Shown piece by piece: positions 1 to 8,797 of a stretch of 64,000 bases of DNA. Under the pieces are notes generated by a model, which saw only the letters and a list, made by a program, of their open reading frames with translations, made no database searches and was not told the DNA's origin. Source of the stretch: Provencibacterium sp. (GTDB lineage: Bacteria > Bacillota > Clostridia > Oscillospirales > Ruminococcaceae); assembly GCA_022793895.1 (NCBI GenBank), contig JAAWDS010000006.1:62001-126000 (forward strand), written 5' to 3'. A program made the translations under genes and the position numbers. How positions within the stretch are numbered: the stretch's first letter is position 1; each line of letters starts with the position of its first letter.

Positions 1-738
1 CTCTCCCACTGTCATATTCAAAGACAAAACCGCCTGCTCCTTTAAGGAACCGGCTGCTTGTCCGGCTTGTATTTCCAAAATAAAGGGGTTGTATCTTCCC
101 TTTTTTTGATCCTCCTCCAGATCATCCAAGGCATCAGCCAGATAGATCCAGCGGCCCATCAGATACCCCAATCTTTCCAATACTCTGCGTTGTCCGCTGT
201 CTTGGGAAACGGAACGGAACAACGCGGATAAACTTGCCGCAATGGGCTCGCTGGCCTCATCAACGCTGCTACATTTATTTTGCTCCAACAGAGCCTGTTT
301 TTTCATCTGCCTTTCTATCTCGCTCTCTATTTGAGGGAGCTGTGCGCGGGCTTTCTTCCAAGCGCGGCGTACAAACGGCAATGCGAAAAGATAGAGCCAT
401 TTTTTAGGGTAACGCTCGTCTGCAAGGTTATCCAGCAGCTTGTAATATAAAAGAAGCATAGCAGCTGAAGCGCTATATTGCAGACTGGAGCAATTCTGGC
501 AGCAGGGCCGCTTTTTCAGAGGGTTATAAAGACAATTTTCGCGTTGGAAATGAGGCGGATCGGGACTCACGGCCATTTGCAGCAAAGCTAAGAAGGTGAA
601 GTCATAGCTGAGGGTCAACCGGGCAAAGGGTCCATAAGAACGGGAGAGCTGTTTGCACAAGCCGCAGTAAACCGCTTTATAGGTATCGTATTCACAGATA
701 CGCAGCATCGGCTTGAAGGGCTGAATATATCCAAACAA
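1..738 (-). CDS. DUF5685-family protein, 3' end cut by window edge
   Basis: The frame is open from a TTG codon at 738 to the first base of the window, giving 246 residues without a stop. The start is chosen because an AGAAGGGG ribosome-binding site lies about 6 bases before the TTG and because the protein then opens with FGYIQPFKPML, as I remember for the Clostridia family DUF5685. A CGLC motif follows near residues 23-26, and another Cys pair (CCQNC) lies near residue 82. These Cys clusters suggest a metal or redox site, but no function is established. The middle is rich in helices and charged residues. It is probably monocistronic at this end. The family name is from memory, and the C-terminus is not visible. 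Confidence 0.6.
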   Translation of the reverse strand, partial: MFGYIQPFKPMLRICEYDTYKAVYCGLCKQLSRSYGPFARLTLSYDFTFLALLQMAVSPDPPHFQRENCLYNPLKKRPCCQNCSSLQYSASAAMLLLYYKLLDNLADERYPKKWLYLFALPFVRRAWKKARAQLPQIESEIERQMKKQALLEQNKCSSVDEASEPIAASLSALFRSVSQDSGQRRVLERLGYLMGRWIYLADALDDLEEDQKKGRYNPFILEIQAGQAAGSLKEQAVLSLNMTVGE

Positions 739-902
739 ACGCCGGCCCCTTCTTTCCTTTTTCGCTTCGTTTCGTGCATATATGAGAAATTTAGCAGAAA
801 ACATTCAAATGTATAACGTCTTTATTTTACAACATACCCACCTTGTTTTGATTAACAAAATGTAAACAGAGGCGCGTAAAGCTGTAAACACACGGCATAC
901 AC

Positions 903-3900
903 CTATTCAGAAGGGGCTTGTACGGTAACGGCCAGCCGGTGCTCTTCGTCTGCCCCTTCCTCCCACACATGGATAACCGTTTCCCCTTCGCCCACTGCTT
1001 CCACCCAGCCATCGGAATCTACCGTCACAACCGTCTCATCCTTCGATTCAAACCGCAGCTTATCCGGCTTTGGTCCTGTTTCCGGCTTGATCCGGAAGCC
1101 TTCCCCAAGCTGGAGGGTGAAGGCTGTTTCTGAGAAGGAGATTTTCTGGCTTCCCTCTTTCTCCGCTAAGACTTCAAGAGTGCAGGTGGCGGCGCTGGCG
1201 CCCGACCGGATTGAAGCGGTAATGATGCAGCTTCCTTCTCCAACTGCTTCTACATATCCTTCTTCATCGACAACGGCGACAGTTTCATCGTCGGATTCCC
1301 AAAACACCTCCTCGCCAGCCGCATTTCCCGTTTGATCTGCCTGCAATTGAAAGCTCTCTCCTACAGACAGAGACAGGCTTGTTTGACGGAGATGGAGAAG
1401 CTGGTCCCCTTCCCCGCTGTTTTCCTGATCTTCCCAGCGATCGCCGAGTTCCTCCCCTTGCCCTCCGGTAATGCCGGTAGAAATGGTGTCGATATAGGCC
1501 CGAACCCCCTCGGCAATTCCAGATGCCACCTCCCGTTGATAGGAAGGATCGGTCAGCTTCCGATATTCATTTTTATTACTGATAAAGCCGCACTCGATGA
1601 GCGCCGAAGCAAACCGGCTATCGGTTGTCACGACATACCGCGCTTGTTTCCCGCCGCGGTTGGCCGTATCCAGCGCACTGGCGACACGTCGGGAAATGGC
1701 GCTGGCCAGCGGCTGGCTGTTGGGATAGAAGTAAAAGGCTTCGGTCCCGGAAGCGCCTGCGTCCACCGAGCTGTTGGAGTGGATGCTTAAAAAGATATCC
1801 GCTTGGAAAGCCCGCGCCTCTTCAATGCGCTGCGTCAGTGTAAGATAAGGATCCGTTTGAATCAGCTTGACCTGCATGCCCAACGCTTCCAGCGCTTCCG
1901 CAGTTTCCTGGGCAATCGCCAGATTGACATCCTTCTCATCCATATCCGGATAGTAGCCCGAAGCCCCACGATCCTTTCCGCCATGGCCTGGATCAATGGC
2001 TACCCGCACATTTCTCAGCCGGACCGGCGGATTAGTTAGGCGCAGCACTAAGGTATCCCCTTCATAATAGGCATAATAGCCAAGGAATGAACCCGCTTGG
2101 GTGAAGGAAAGGGTAAGCCGGCTGCCGGACCAATCGGCAGAGCGGATCACTGGGTTATCCGGCACCTCCAAAGAGGCGGGGGTAGATGCTGTATATTGAA
2201 AGTCAAAGGCAATGGAGTCATTACGGTAGGTAACAAGATAAGGAACCGGCTGATCGGTCGCCAGGCGGATATAAGTATACCCCTCATCGCTTCGAATGTT
2301 CATCCCTCGTATGGCGTTGCCGGCCGAGAGCTGGCCGTCGGTCTTGCTCACATCCTGCGCGTATACCCGCAAGCCCGACTGGAGTTGGTAATACTGATAG
2401 GATCCGGAACTGTTTTTAAAGGAGAGGACATCGCCGATGGCATAGTCCATCGTCCCCTTGGGAAGAGGAAAATAGGCGGGATCCGATTCGTTGTTGAGCG
2501 TATCCACCGGAAAAGTTTTAGCCGAATCGGCAGTCACAATGATCAGGTCGCCATCCCCTGCGGCAACAATCGGATTAATCGTGACAGAAGCACCCTGCAT
2601 ACTATCTGAAATCCCCTGCCACTCTCCTTGTACGGTGAGCGTTCCTAAGCTCTGTGCAGAAGCGGTTGCGGCGGGAAGGGTGAATTCACCGATAAACTTG
2701 GAGTAGGAGCTGTTCTCATTGGTATCGTCGTCGATATCGGATCCGCGTGTTAAAGCGACCGTCCTACCGCCCAACGTTGCCGATACGGTAGCGTCGTTGT
2801 GCGCCAGAGCGGTGATTTGCAGGCGCATGCCTCCCTCCACCTCCACCATACCGGTAGGAGATACCTCCTGGATGATCTGTACATTCCGCGTGATTCGGTA
2901 GGAAAGCGTCTTTTCTTTGTGCTCGAAGGTGAAAAGATTTTCTCCTGGTTCCAGATCGACTGTGGTTGTAAAATAACCGTCCGTATCGGTATCGAGAGGC
3001 TGGCCGCCCAGCATGACCTTAAAATTGGGGTCGGAAGCGCCGCGGAAAACCATGACCGGTTCAAAGGTAGAAAAGGCGGTTTGCTCCGGCGTGCTAACGG
3101 CCAGCTCGGTTAAGACATGGTTGATGTTCACCTTGTTTTCAAACAGGCGTACCAATAGATCGGTGCTGGACTGTGGGTTTTCCTTCAGCCGCGGCAGACT
3201 ATTAAAAATACTCCCCTCATATTGCGCGCAATCGCGCGCATAGATCACTTGCTGCACCAGTTCATCCGGCGATTGGTAGCCTGGCGCGTCGGTACAGATT
3301 CTGTCCGATAGGTGCAGGATATAGAGAGGGAGTCCAGCATTCGCCGCCTGATCGTTCCACCACCGAAGGACCTCCTGAAACGGTTCGGCAGTGCTGTCGG
3401 TAGATCCGCCCGGCCGCATAGCGATAAAATCGAAATTTCGATCCTCCACCATCTTTTTTGTATCTGCGTTTCCAGAACCAAGGGCCGTAAAATTTTGAGA
3501 AGTATTCGACCCCTCCGGATTGCCCGGCGCATTTTCCCAAACGCCGTCCACCACCAGTCCCACCTGTGTCGCTGGGCTTTGCAGCCGGAAGGCTTCCAAT
3601 ACGGCGGAGCAGAGCGCCTCGCTCAAGGAGCGCATGTAGGGCAGATACCCAATTCCTGCACTGGAACGAATATAGAGCGCATAAGAATAGGCGGACGGCT
3701 CGTTGTAATAATGATCAATGAGCAGCCCGTCTAAAGAATACCGCCCTGCAAATTCCTGTGCATTGCGGTATGCAAAATCAATGATGTCCATATCCAGAAC
3801 GGATTGCAGCAGAAGGCGGTTATCCGTAGGATAAACGGCGGCAGAATAGAGCGCATACACAGCGAAGCCTTGCGCCCGTGCCTCATCAACCAGAAGCCCG

Positions 3901-4469
3901 AAAATATCGGTCTCCTGATTGACGGAACGCACCTGCGAGGTTTGGTATACCGCTCCTTCCTCTCCCTGCGGCAAGGCGATCACGGTATTCATCCCCAACG
4001 CTTGCGCTTCGCCGAGCGCAGCGTCTATCCCCGAACGGATAACCTCCTCGCTGCCGGCAACCGGGTAATCCACCCCTGGCTGTAGATAAACCGCGCGCAT
4101 CGGATTCGGCCGGTTGATAGCAGCCGCTTGTGGCGGCTCTGGAGCGGACGAGGAGTCGTTCCCAACGGTATCCACAGGCTCCCCCACCGAGCTATCCCCG
4201 GCACTTTCCTCCGGAAAGGACGCGTTGCTTTCGCCGGGGGGATCTTCCGGCTCCTCCGCCGGTTCCGCTGTGATTTCCTCTTCTGCGGAAGGGAGAGGCT
4301 CATCCGGCTGTTGTTCTTGCGGCTGAACGGAAACAGGAATGGCGAAAGGCAGCCGGTCCCGAAAAAGATAGAGGCCGCCAATTGAAACGGTAATCAATAG
4401 AAACAAGACGCACATAACGGCGCCGAAAACCCGAAGATTACGAAAGAATCGTTCCAAACAGCCTCCCAT
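903..4469 (-). CDS. membrane-anchored GHL10-like / N-acetylmuramoyl-L-alanine amidase / BIG2 fusion protein
   Basis: This 1188-residue surface protein is built in blocks. It has one membrane helix (residues 14-36), an acidic Pro/Glu/Ser linker (50-120), a TIM-barrel-like glycosidase-related domain (about 122-440), beta-rich spacers (about 460-815), an Amidase_3 domain (821-995) and two BIG2 Ig-like repeats (about 1025-1100 and 1108-1185). The amidase has all the expected zinc and catalytic residues: H829 in DPGHGG, E845, H897 in SIHSNS and E959 in ALIECGF. It should cleave the bond between MurNAc and L-Ala in peptidoglycan outside the cell. The barrel has DGLLIDHYYN, where the neighbouring gene has DGIQFDDYFYP, so its own catalysis is doubtful. 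It follows the GHL10 lipoprotein gene by 26 bases and is probably co-transcribed. The ATG at 4469 touches its purine tract. A TTG at 4457 behind GGGAGG is an alternative start. Confidence 0.85.
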   Translation of the reverse strand: MGGCLERFFRNLRVFGAVMCVLFLLITVSIGGLYLFRDRLPFAIPVSVQPQEQQPDEPLPSAEEEITAEPAEEPEDPPGESNASFPEESAGDSSVGEPVDTVGNDSSSAPEPPQAAAINRPNPMRAVYLQPGVDYPVAGSEEVIRSGIDAALGEAQALGMNTVIALPQGEEGAVYQTSQVRSVNQETDIFGLLVDEARAQGFAVYALYSAAVYPTDNRLLLQSVLDMDIIDFAYRNAQEFAGRYSLDGLLIDHYYNEPSAYSYALYIRSSAGIGYLPYMRSLSEALCSAVLEAFRLQSPATQVGLVVDGVWENAPGNPEGSNTSQNFTALGSGNADTKKMVEDRNFDFIAMRPGGSTDSTAEPFQEVLRWWNDQAANAGLPLYILHLSDRICTDAPGYQSPDELVQQVIYARDCAQYEGSIFNSLPRLKENPQSSTDLLVRLFENKVNINHVLTELAVSTPEQTAFSTFEPVMVFRGASDPNFKVMLGGQPLDTDTDGYFTTTVDLEPGENLFTFEHKEKTLSYRITRNVQIIQEVSPTGMVEVEGGMRLQITALAHNDATVSATLGGRTVALTRGSDIDDDTNENSSYSKFIGEFTLPAATASAQSLGTLTVQGEWQGISDSMQGASVTINPIVAAGDGDLIIVTADSAKTFPVDTLNNESDPAYFPLPKGTMDYAIGDVLSFKNSSGSYQYYQLQSGLRVYAQDVSKTDGQLSAGNAIRGMNIRSDEGYTYIRLATDQPVPYLVTYRNDSIAFDFQYTASTPASLEVPDNPVIRSADWSGSRLTLSFTQAGSFLGYYAYYEGDTLVLRLTNPPVRLRNVRVAIDPGHGGKDRGASGYYPDMDEKDVNLAIAQETAEALEALGMQVKLIQTDPYLTLTQRIEEARAFQADIFLSIHSNSSVDAGASGTEAFYFYPNSQPLASAISRRVASALDTANRGGKQARYVVTTDSRFASALIECGFISNKNEYRKLTDPSYQREVASGIAEGVRAYIDTISTGITGGQGEELGDRWEDQENSGEGDQLLHLRQTSLSLSVGESFQLQADQTGNAAGEEVFWESDDETVAVVDEEGYVEAVGEGSCIITASIRSGASAATCTLEVLAEKEGSQKISFSETAFTLQLGEGFRIKPETGPKPDKLRFESKDETVVTVDSDGWVEAVGEGETVIHVWEEGADEEHRLAVTVQAPSE

Positions 4470-4495
4470 CCCCCTTTTTTACTTCCTGTTAGGCT

Positions 4496-5905
4496 CTACT
4501 TTAAGCTCTCTTTTAACGCTTCCAGTTCCTGTTCAACCGCAGCCGCTACCTCGCTGTCCGGCATGAACAACGATGCGTACCGGTAAAGGGCAAAGCCGCC
4601 ATAGTGGGATTGTTCCCTCGAAAACGCCACCATCCGTGCGAGCAGATCGGTTTCTTCCAGCCATTCTTCTCTTCCGGCTCCCGCCCATTCGTCGCTGCGT
4701 CCGATTTTATAGGGAGCGAGACCGACATAGAGCCGAATGGAATCCACCTTGATCATGCGGTTCCAGCTCTCAACGGTGCTTTTAAACGGCGCTATTTCAT
4801 TCTGAAAGCCAAAATAAATCTGTGGGCATATGTAATCGACATAACCTTCATTCGCCAGCCATTTTGCCACGTCGATAAATTGGTTATGGTAGTTATTATC
4901 ATTGTTGCCCTGTGGAGAAACGCCGAACAGCAGATCCTCGTTTACCGACTTGACAGTTTGATAAACCTCTCTGATCAGAATATTCACGTTTTCCCGTCGC
5001 CAGGCATCCTGGCTCAGCTCCCCGCCTGCCGCACGATAGCTTTCATAGCTTTGTTGATCGAAGTCCATGGCCTGGGTGGGGTAAAAATAATCGTCAAACT
5101 GTATGCCGTCCACCTCATATTTTTCGAGGATCTCCCGAACGCCATTTACAATTAACTGCCGTGCGTTTTCACTGCCGGGATTCAGGTAAAGCCCCCCGTT
5201 ATAACGGATAGCGTCGCCCGTTCCGTTATCCGCCCACTGAACGGCAATATTTTCAGCGCTCAACGGCTTCTCCGCCTCGACTGCCCGCACGCGGTAAGGA
5301 TTTACCCAAGCGTCAATACGCAGTCCACGGTTACGCGCTTCCTCTATCATAACCTGCAACGGGTCAAAGCCAGGATCCTGCCCCTCGCTTCCCGTCACAA
5401 TGTAGGACCATGGAAAGTAATCAGAAGAATAGAGCGCGTCGCCAAAGGGCCGCACCTGCGCAAAAACTGTATTTAAGCCTAAAGCCTCTATATGATCGAA
5501 GGCTTCTGCAATGTTGACCCGAAACTCTGCTTCATTCCGGCCGGTTAAGAGCTCCTGCATCTCCAAATAAGAAATCCAAACCGCGCGCACCTCTTCGGAT
5601 ATCTTGCCTGAAACGGGCAGCTCCTCTCCCTTTGGCACGTCTTCCGTGCCGGAGGAAACGGTCCCCTCATCCTCTGGCGCTGGTATTTCCTCCGGAATCT
5701 CCGATCCAGATACCTCTATCGGAGCATCCAGCGGAGGCTCCTCAGAAGCGGGAGGATTTTCTTCCGGGTATTCTGTGGATGAGGTTTCCGGCGTTTGCAG
5801 CCAGATCGTTCCGCTAATCGTATCATGGGGAGCCTCCTCCGGTTTAGCAGAGCAAGCCGGAAGCAACAGTAAAGCGGCTGCCAAAAATGGGAATATCTTT
5901 CGCAT
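4496..5905 (-). CDS. GHL10 (YngK-type) family 10 glycoside-hydrolase-like lipoprotein
   Basis: A secreted lipoprotein of 469 residues. The signal peptide ends in the lipobox LLPAC with Cys at residue 18. The ATG at 5905 is preferred over an in-frame upstream ATG at 5941 because GGAGG precedes it and the signal peptide then begins cleanly. Residues 20-100 are an acidic Pro/Glu/Ser linker. The GHL10 (DUF187) domain covers about 103-440, with the expected VRAVWISYLE opening, DAWVNPYR, and the acidic pair D271-D272 in DGIQFDDYFYP. Members of this family are thought to act on cell-surface or peptidoglycan-linked glycans, but the substrate is not established. It is the first gene of a two-gene unit with the amidase fusion and has its own promoter at 6011-6039. 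Confidence 0.85.
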   Translation of the reverse strand: MRKIFPFLAAALLLLPACSAKPEEAPHDTISGTIWLQTPETSSTEYPEENPPASEEPPLDAPIEVSGSEIPEEIPAPEDEGTVSSGTEDVPKGEELPVSGKISEEVRAVWISYLEMQELLTGRNEAEFRVNIAEAFDHIEALGLNTVFAQVRPFGDALYSSDYFPWSYIVTGSEGQDPGFDPLQVMIEEARNRGLRIDAWVNPYRVRAVEAEKPLSAENIAVQWADNGTGDAIRYNGGLYLNPGSENARQLIVNGVREILEKYEVDGIQFDDYFYPTQAMDFDQQSYESYRAAGGELSQDAWRRENVNILIREVYQTVKSVNEDLLFGVSPQGNNDNNYHNQFIDVAKWLANEGYVDYICPQIYFGFQNEIAPFKSTVESWNRMIKVDSIRLYVGLAPYKIGRSDEWAGAGREEWLEETDLLARMVAFSREQSHYGGFALYRYASLFMPDSEVAAAVEQELEALKESLK

Positions 5906-6010
5906 CAATAAAATTACCTCCAAAGCTCCTAAGCGGCGCAAAGAAAAAGGAAATTACGCTTTAACAGCACCGGTTTCCCTTTGATGCCTTTGCAGTGCTG
6001 GCATGGATTT

Positions 6011-6039
6011 ATTGTACACCAACCGGCAAACAGGGTCAA
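6011..6039 (-). promoter_or_regulatory. sigma-A-type promoter of the GHL10/amidase unit
   Basis: On the minus strand TTGACC (6034-6039) and TACAAT (6011-6016) are separated by 17 bases. This leaves a leader of about 100 bases before the GHL10 start at 5905. The match to consensus is 5/6 for each box. Confidence 0.7.
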
Positions 6040-6104
6040 CTGAATTTTTTGAAGAGAACGCTTTGCTGCATTCTATCCAACTTTCTCAACAAATATTCCC
6101 ATAA

Positions 6105-6155
6105 ATGAAGCGCGAGGCTCCCGCATCCTTTCCTGCGAGAGCCTTCACGCTTCAT
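6105..6155 (-). terminator. imperfect hairpin downstream of mazF
   Basis: The arms ATGAAGCGCGAGGCTC (6105-6120) and GAGAGCCTTCACGCTTCAT (6137-6155) pair with small bulges. On the minus strand the stem is followed by TTTATGGG, so the U-tract is short. It lies between the mazF stop and the GHL10 promoter, where a terminator is expected. Confidence 0.5.
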
Positions 6156-6195
6156 TACTTTGCTTTATCGTTGATACGGGCACAGTGCCTATGTA

Positions 6196-6561
6196 TCAGC
6201 CGTGCCCACCATTGTCGAAGTGTAAGCCGAAGCTAATGCCGAGCGCTTCATCTACTGCGTGCATGGATGTGTTATCCAACCGGCCCATCCGTTCCTTCAG
6301 CCTCTTCTTATCAATCGTGCGCACCTGTTCCAACAGCACCACGCTATCACGGGAGAGGCCGCAATGGGTGGAGGGCAACTCAATATGTGTGGGCAGCTTC
6401 GATTTATCCTTTTGAGAGGTAATCGCCGCCGCAATAACGGTAGGACTAAATTTGTTTCCAACATCGTTTTGAACTATCAGTACCGGACGGATACCACCCT
6501 GTTCAGAACCGACAACCGGGCTTAGATCCGCGTAGTAGATTTCGCCTCTTTTAACCGTCAC
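6196..6561 (-). CDS. mazF: MazF/EndoA-type mRNA interferase (PemK family)
   Basis: The product (121 residues from the GTG at 6561) closely resembles Bacillus NdoA. It starts [22 protein letters not shown], then has [40 protein letters not shown] and [10 protein letters not shown]. Enzymes of this family cut single-stranded mRNA at short specific sequences and are held inactive by a MazE-type antitoxin. The GTG at 6561 matches the family N-terminus. A second in-frame GTG at 6570 has AAGG six bases upstream and is also possible. No recognisable mazE precedes it, only a 29-codon frame ending at 6567. The upstream neighbour is an unrelated lipoprotein gene behind a hairpin. Confidence 0.92.
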   Translation of the reverse strand: MTVKRGEIYYADLSPVVGSEQGGIRPVLIVQNDVGNKFSPTVIAAAITSQKDKSKLPTHIELPSTHCGLSRDSVVLLEQVRTIDKKRLKERMGRLDNTSMHAVDEALGISFGLHFDNGGHG

Positions 6562-6566
6562 GTCTA

Positions 6567-6656
6567 TCACGCTCCGCCTTCCATTTTCTTTTCACATTCT
6601 TGAACGCCCCCAAAAGGTAGGAGACGTTCCGTCTTTTCTACCCCTATCATGGCCAT
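6567..6656 (-). CDS. possible small ORF directly upstream of mazF
   Basis: A 29-residue frame opens at ATG 6656 ([13 protein letters not shown]...) and stops with a TGA that overlaps the GTG at 6570. It can be extended upstream to a TTG at 6668, and an in-frame TAG closes it just beyond. The ribosome-binding site is weak (GAGAGAG). It is in the position of an antitoxin gene but shows no ribbon-helix-helix or AbrB pattern. It could be a degenerate antitoxin, a leader peptide, or chance. Confidence 0.25.
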   Translation of the reverse strand: MAMIGVEKTERLLPFGGVQECEKKMEGGA

Positions 6657-6735
6657 GTTCTCTCTCAAATATTCAGCACGGCCAGTGAGGCGCCGCTAAT
6701 TCATCCTATTATCTTAGGCGGGATTTTGACAGCCG

Positions 6736-6767
6736 AAAGCCACCTTGGATAGATCCAAGGCGGCTTT
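6736..6767. terminator. hairpin downstream of the lipoprotein gene
   Basis: A 15-bp stem with one mismatch (AAAGCC.CCTTGGAT and ATCCAAGG.GGCTTT) surrounds a two-base loop. It sits 19 bases past the stop of the minus-strand lipoprotein gene at 6786. The U-tract on the minus side is short (TTT). Confidence 0.6.
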
Positions 6768-6785
6768 TATAGAACCCGTTTCTCC

Positions 6786-7301
6786 TTAAGAGGCGCTAAA
6801 TCTGGCGGTGAAGCCCAAGCCCTCCATCGTTATCCGTTCCGGTAAAAAATTTTCCCCATCCAACAAGGCCTCCAACTGGCCATGCTCATTTTCTAATTGC
6901 AGCAAACGGGTCTCAGGCCGTTCTGCCGGCCGCAGGGTTTGCCCATCTACGGCAATCAGCGCATCTTTGAGAAGGGTCAGCGCAGCAGCGCCTGGAGCAG
7001 CGTCGTTATCTACTGAAAAGCTGAGCTCTTGATATTCCGCATGAAGCGTCCCCTCCTGCAACAGCAGGGTTAATCCGCAAAAATTTTCCGGCTCTTTCAG
7101 TTCCAGACGAACCTCTCCAGCTGCCGAACGCTCCAAATCTCCCTGTAAAGCGATAGACCTATACAGGATTTGAACCGAAGAACGATAAGGATCCGGCAAT
7201 GTCACCGTGACCTCCCGGCCCTCACGCACGCCATGTAAACAACCTGACAACAACAGCATACACGCCAATACCGGACACCATTTTAAAAGCGTTCTACCCA
7301 T
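6786..7301 (-). CDS. uncharacterised lipoprotein
   Basis: A 171-residue protein with a lipoprotein signal: MGRTLLKW, a hydrophobic core and the lipobox LLSGC (Cys 21). The mature part alternates short beta-like stretches (VQILYRS, VRLELKE, LTLLLQEG, LHAEYQELSFSV) and ends with ITMEGLGFTARF. This is loosely like small beta-sheet lipoproteins that bind lipid or polymer, but I cannot assign a family. It lies 115 bases downstream of nnrD and is probably in the DUF6106-acpS-nnrD unit. It is likely exposed on the outer face of the membrane. Confidence 0.65.
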   Translation of the reverse strand: MGRTLLKWCPVLACMLLLSGCLHGVREGREVTVTLPDPYRSSVQILYRSIALQGDLERSAAGEVRLELKEPENFCGLTLLLQEGTLHAEYQELSFSVDNDAAPGAAALTLLKDALIAVDGQTLRPAERPETRLLQLENEHGQLEALLDGENFLPERITMEGLGFTARFSAS

Positions 7302-7416
7302 TCAATCCCTCCCATTTTGAAAGCCTGTTCCGTGGGCGAACGGCTGCGCCGCTTACCCTTAACAGGAATGCCAAGCAAAACGGGATACTATAGCTTTCGG
7401 CTGCGATTCTTCGGGA

Positions 7417-8289
7417 TTACCGTCCGTTACGCAGGAAGATCGCAGGCAGAAAGGCTGTCAGATCGTCCGGCTGCATACAAAATCGTGACATAGCCTGTGC
7501 GCAAAGATCAGCGGCCGCCCCATGCAGATAGACTCCGCAGGCCGCAGCCCAAAGAGCAGGAAGCTGTTGAGCCAGCAGCGATCCGATCATGCCGCTGAGC
7601 AGATCGCCGCTTCCCGCTTTGGCAAGCCCGCTGTTTCCGGAAGGGTTTTCCAACGCCTCCCCTTCCGGAGAAACAATCAGCGTATGAGGGCCCTTGAGCA
7701 CCACCACCGCGCCCGTTTTCCTTGCGCACTCGGTTGCCGCCTCCAGACGGTTCTGATGCACCCATTCCGTTGGCCGACCCAACAGCCGGCCCATCTCTCC
7801 CTCGTGGGGCGTCAGGATCCGTTCCCGTTTTCCTTGCGCTATGTCTATGCAGCCTCCCATTGCATTTATGCCGTCCGCGTCAATCAGAGCCGAACCGGCA
7901 TATTCATATAGCAGGGTACCCACCAGCAGGCGGATATCCTCATCCAATCCCAACCCGCAGCCCAGGACCAGCGCATGATAACCAGCCGCGCGTTTCAGAA
8001 TGGCAGCGGCAGCTTTTGCAGAAATGCGGCCCTCGCTATTTTCCTCCAAACAATCGTAGGTCGGGGTTAACAGATGATAAGAGGCGCTTTGACATACCTG
8101 GGGCGTTGAAGCCAACGTTACATAACCGCATCCGGTATGCAGAGCGCCGTGGAGCGTCAACACCGGCGCACCGGTGAAGGCGCGGCAGCCCGCAACGATA
8201 TAAAGCCGCCCGGCAGAGGATTTGTGCAGATCCTCCCGCTTAGGCGGGATGTGAGAAAAAACCATCTCTTCATTCAGCAAGCTAGGCAT
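7417..8289 (-). CDS. nnrD: ADP/ATP-dependent NAD(P)H-hydrate dehydratase
   Basis: A ribokinase-fold enzyme of 290 residues that dehydrates damaged S-NAD(P)HX back to NAD(P)H using ADP or ATP. Visible family motifs are GRLYIVAGC with a nearby TGAP (residues 27-43), LTPHEGEMGRLLG, VVLKGPHTLIVSPEG and the nucleotide/catalytic motif NSGLAKAGSGDLLSGMIGS. The epimerase half (NnrE) found in fused enzymes is absent, so this is the stand-alone dehydratase as in Bacillus. GGAGGAGACACG precedes the ATG. Its neighbours acpS and the DUF6106 gene are upstream on the same strand. The acpS-nnrD pairing is common in Firmicutes. Confidence 0.93.
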   Translation of the reverse strand: MPSLLNEEMVFSHIPPKREDLHKSSAGRLYIVAGCRAFTGAPVLTLHGALHTGCGYVTLASTPQVCQSASYHLLTPTYDCLEENSEGRISAKAAAAILKRAAGYHALVLGCGLGLDEDIRLLVGTLLYEYAGSALIDADGINAMGGCIDIAQGKRERILTPHEGEMGRLLGRPTEWVHQNRLEAATECARKTGAVVVLKGPHTLIVSPEGEALENPSGNSGLAKAGSGDLLSGMIGSLLAQQLPALWAAACGVYLHGAAADLCAQAMSRFCMQPDDLTAFLPAIFLRNGR

Positions 8290-8410
8290 CGTGTCTCCTC
8301 CTGATAAAACCGCTGTACGGATTGTTTGCGGATCGTTACGCCAAAACTGCGTGGCAAAGCATCGATTAGGGAAGCTATCCGAACCCTACGCGAGCTTGCC
8401 TATGAAAATT

Positions 8411-8797
8411 TCAAGGCAAATCGTTTAAGGATGCCAGGCGGTAAGCAATCACGACCGCAGTCGCATAATGGGGACAATGGCTGATGCTAACGCTGAAAGC
8501 GAGTCCCAGCTTATCGGCCAATTGCTGGGCGCGCCCCGTCAGATGCAGAACTGGTCTCCCCTGCGGATCCCGCAATACCGAGATCTCTGAGAGCGAAAAA
8601 CCGCGGATTCCGGTTCCCAACGCTTTGGAAAACGCTTCCTTAGCACAAAAATTACCGGCAACGGTCGCAGCGGACATCTTTCGCCTGCCAAATAATTCCC
8701 TTTCTTCAGCTGAAAAAACCCTCGTAAAAAAACGAGGGTTTTCCATAGAGCGCCGGATACGTTCGATTTCCTCAATATCCGTCCCAACGCCGATCAT
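8411..8797 (-). CDS. acpS: holo-[acyl-carrier-protein] synthase
   Basis: A 128-residue phosphopantetheinyl transferase that loads the 4'-phosphopantetheine arm of CoA onto acyl carrier protein. It has the full set of signatures: IGVGTDIEEIERIR (Mg-binding Asp 6), FTRVFSAEE, GNFCAKEAFSKALGTG (catalytic and Mg-binding Glu) and SISHCPHYATAVVIA. Length is normal for the trimeric AcpS type. The start codon overlaps the upstream stop as ATGA, so translation is probably coupled to the DUF6106 gene. Confidence 0.95.
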   Translation of the reverse strand: MIGVGTDIEEIERIRRSMENPRFFTRVFSAEERELFGRRKMSAATVAGNFCAKEAFSKALGTGIRGFSLSEISVLRDPQGRPVLHLTGRAQQLADKLGLAFSVSISHCPHYATAVVIAYRLASLNDLP

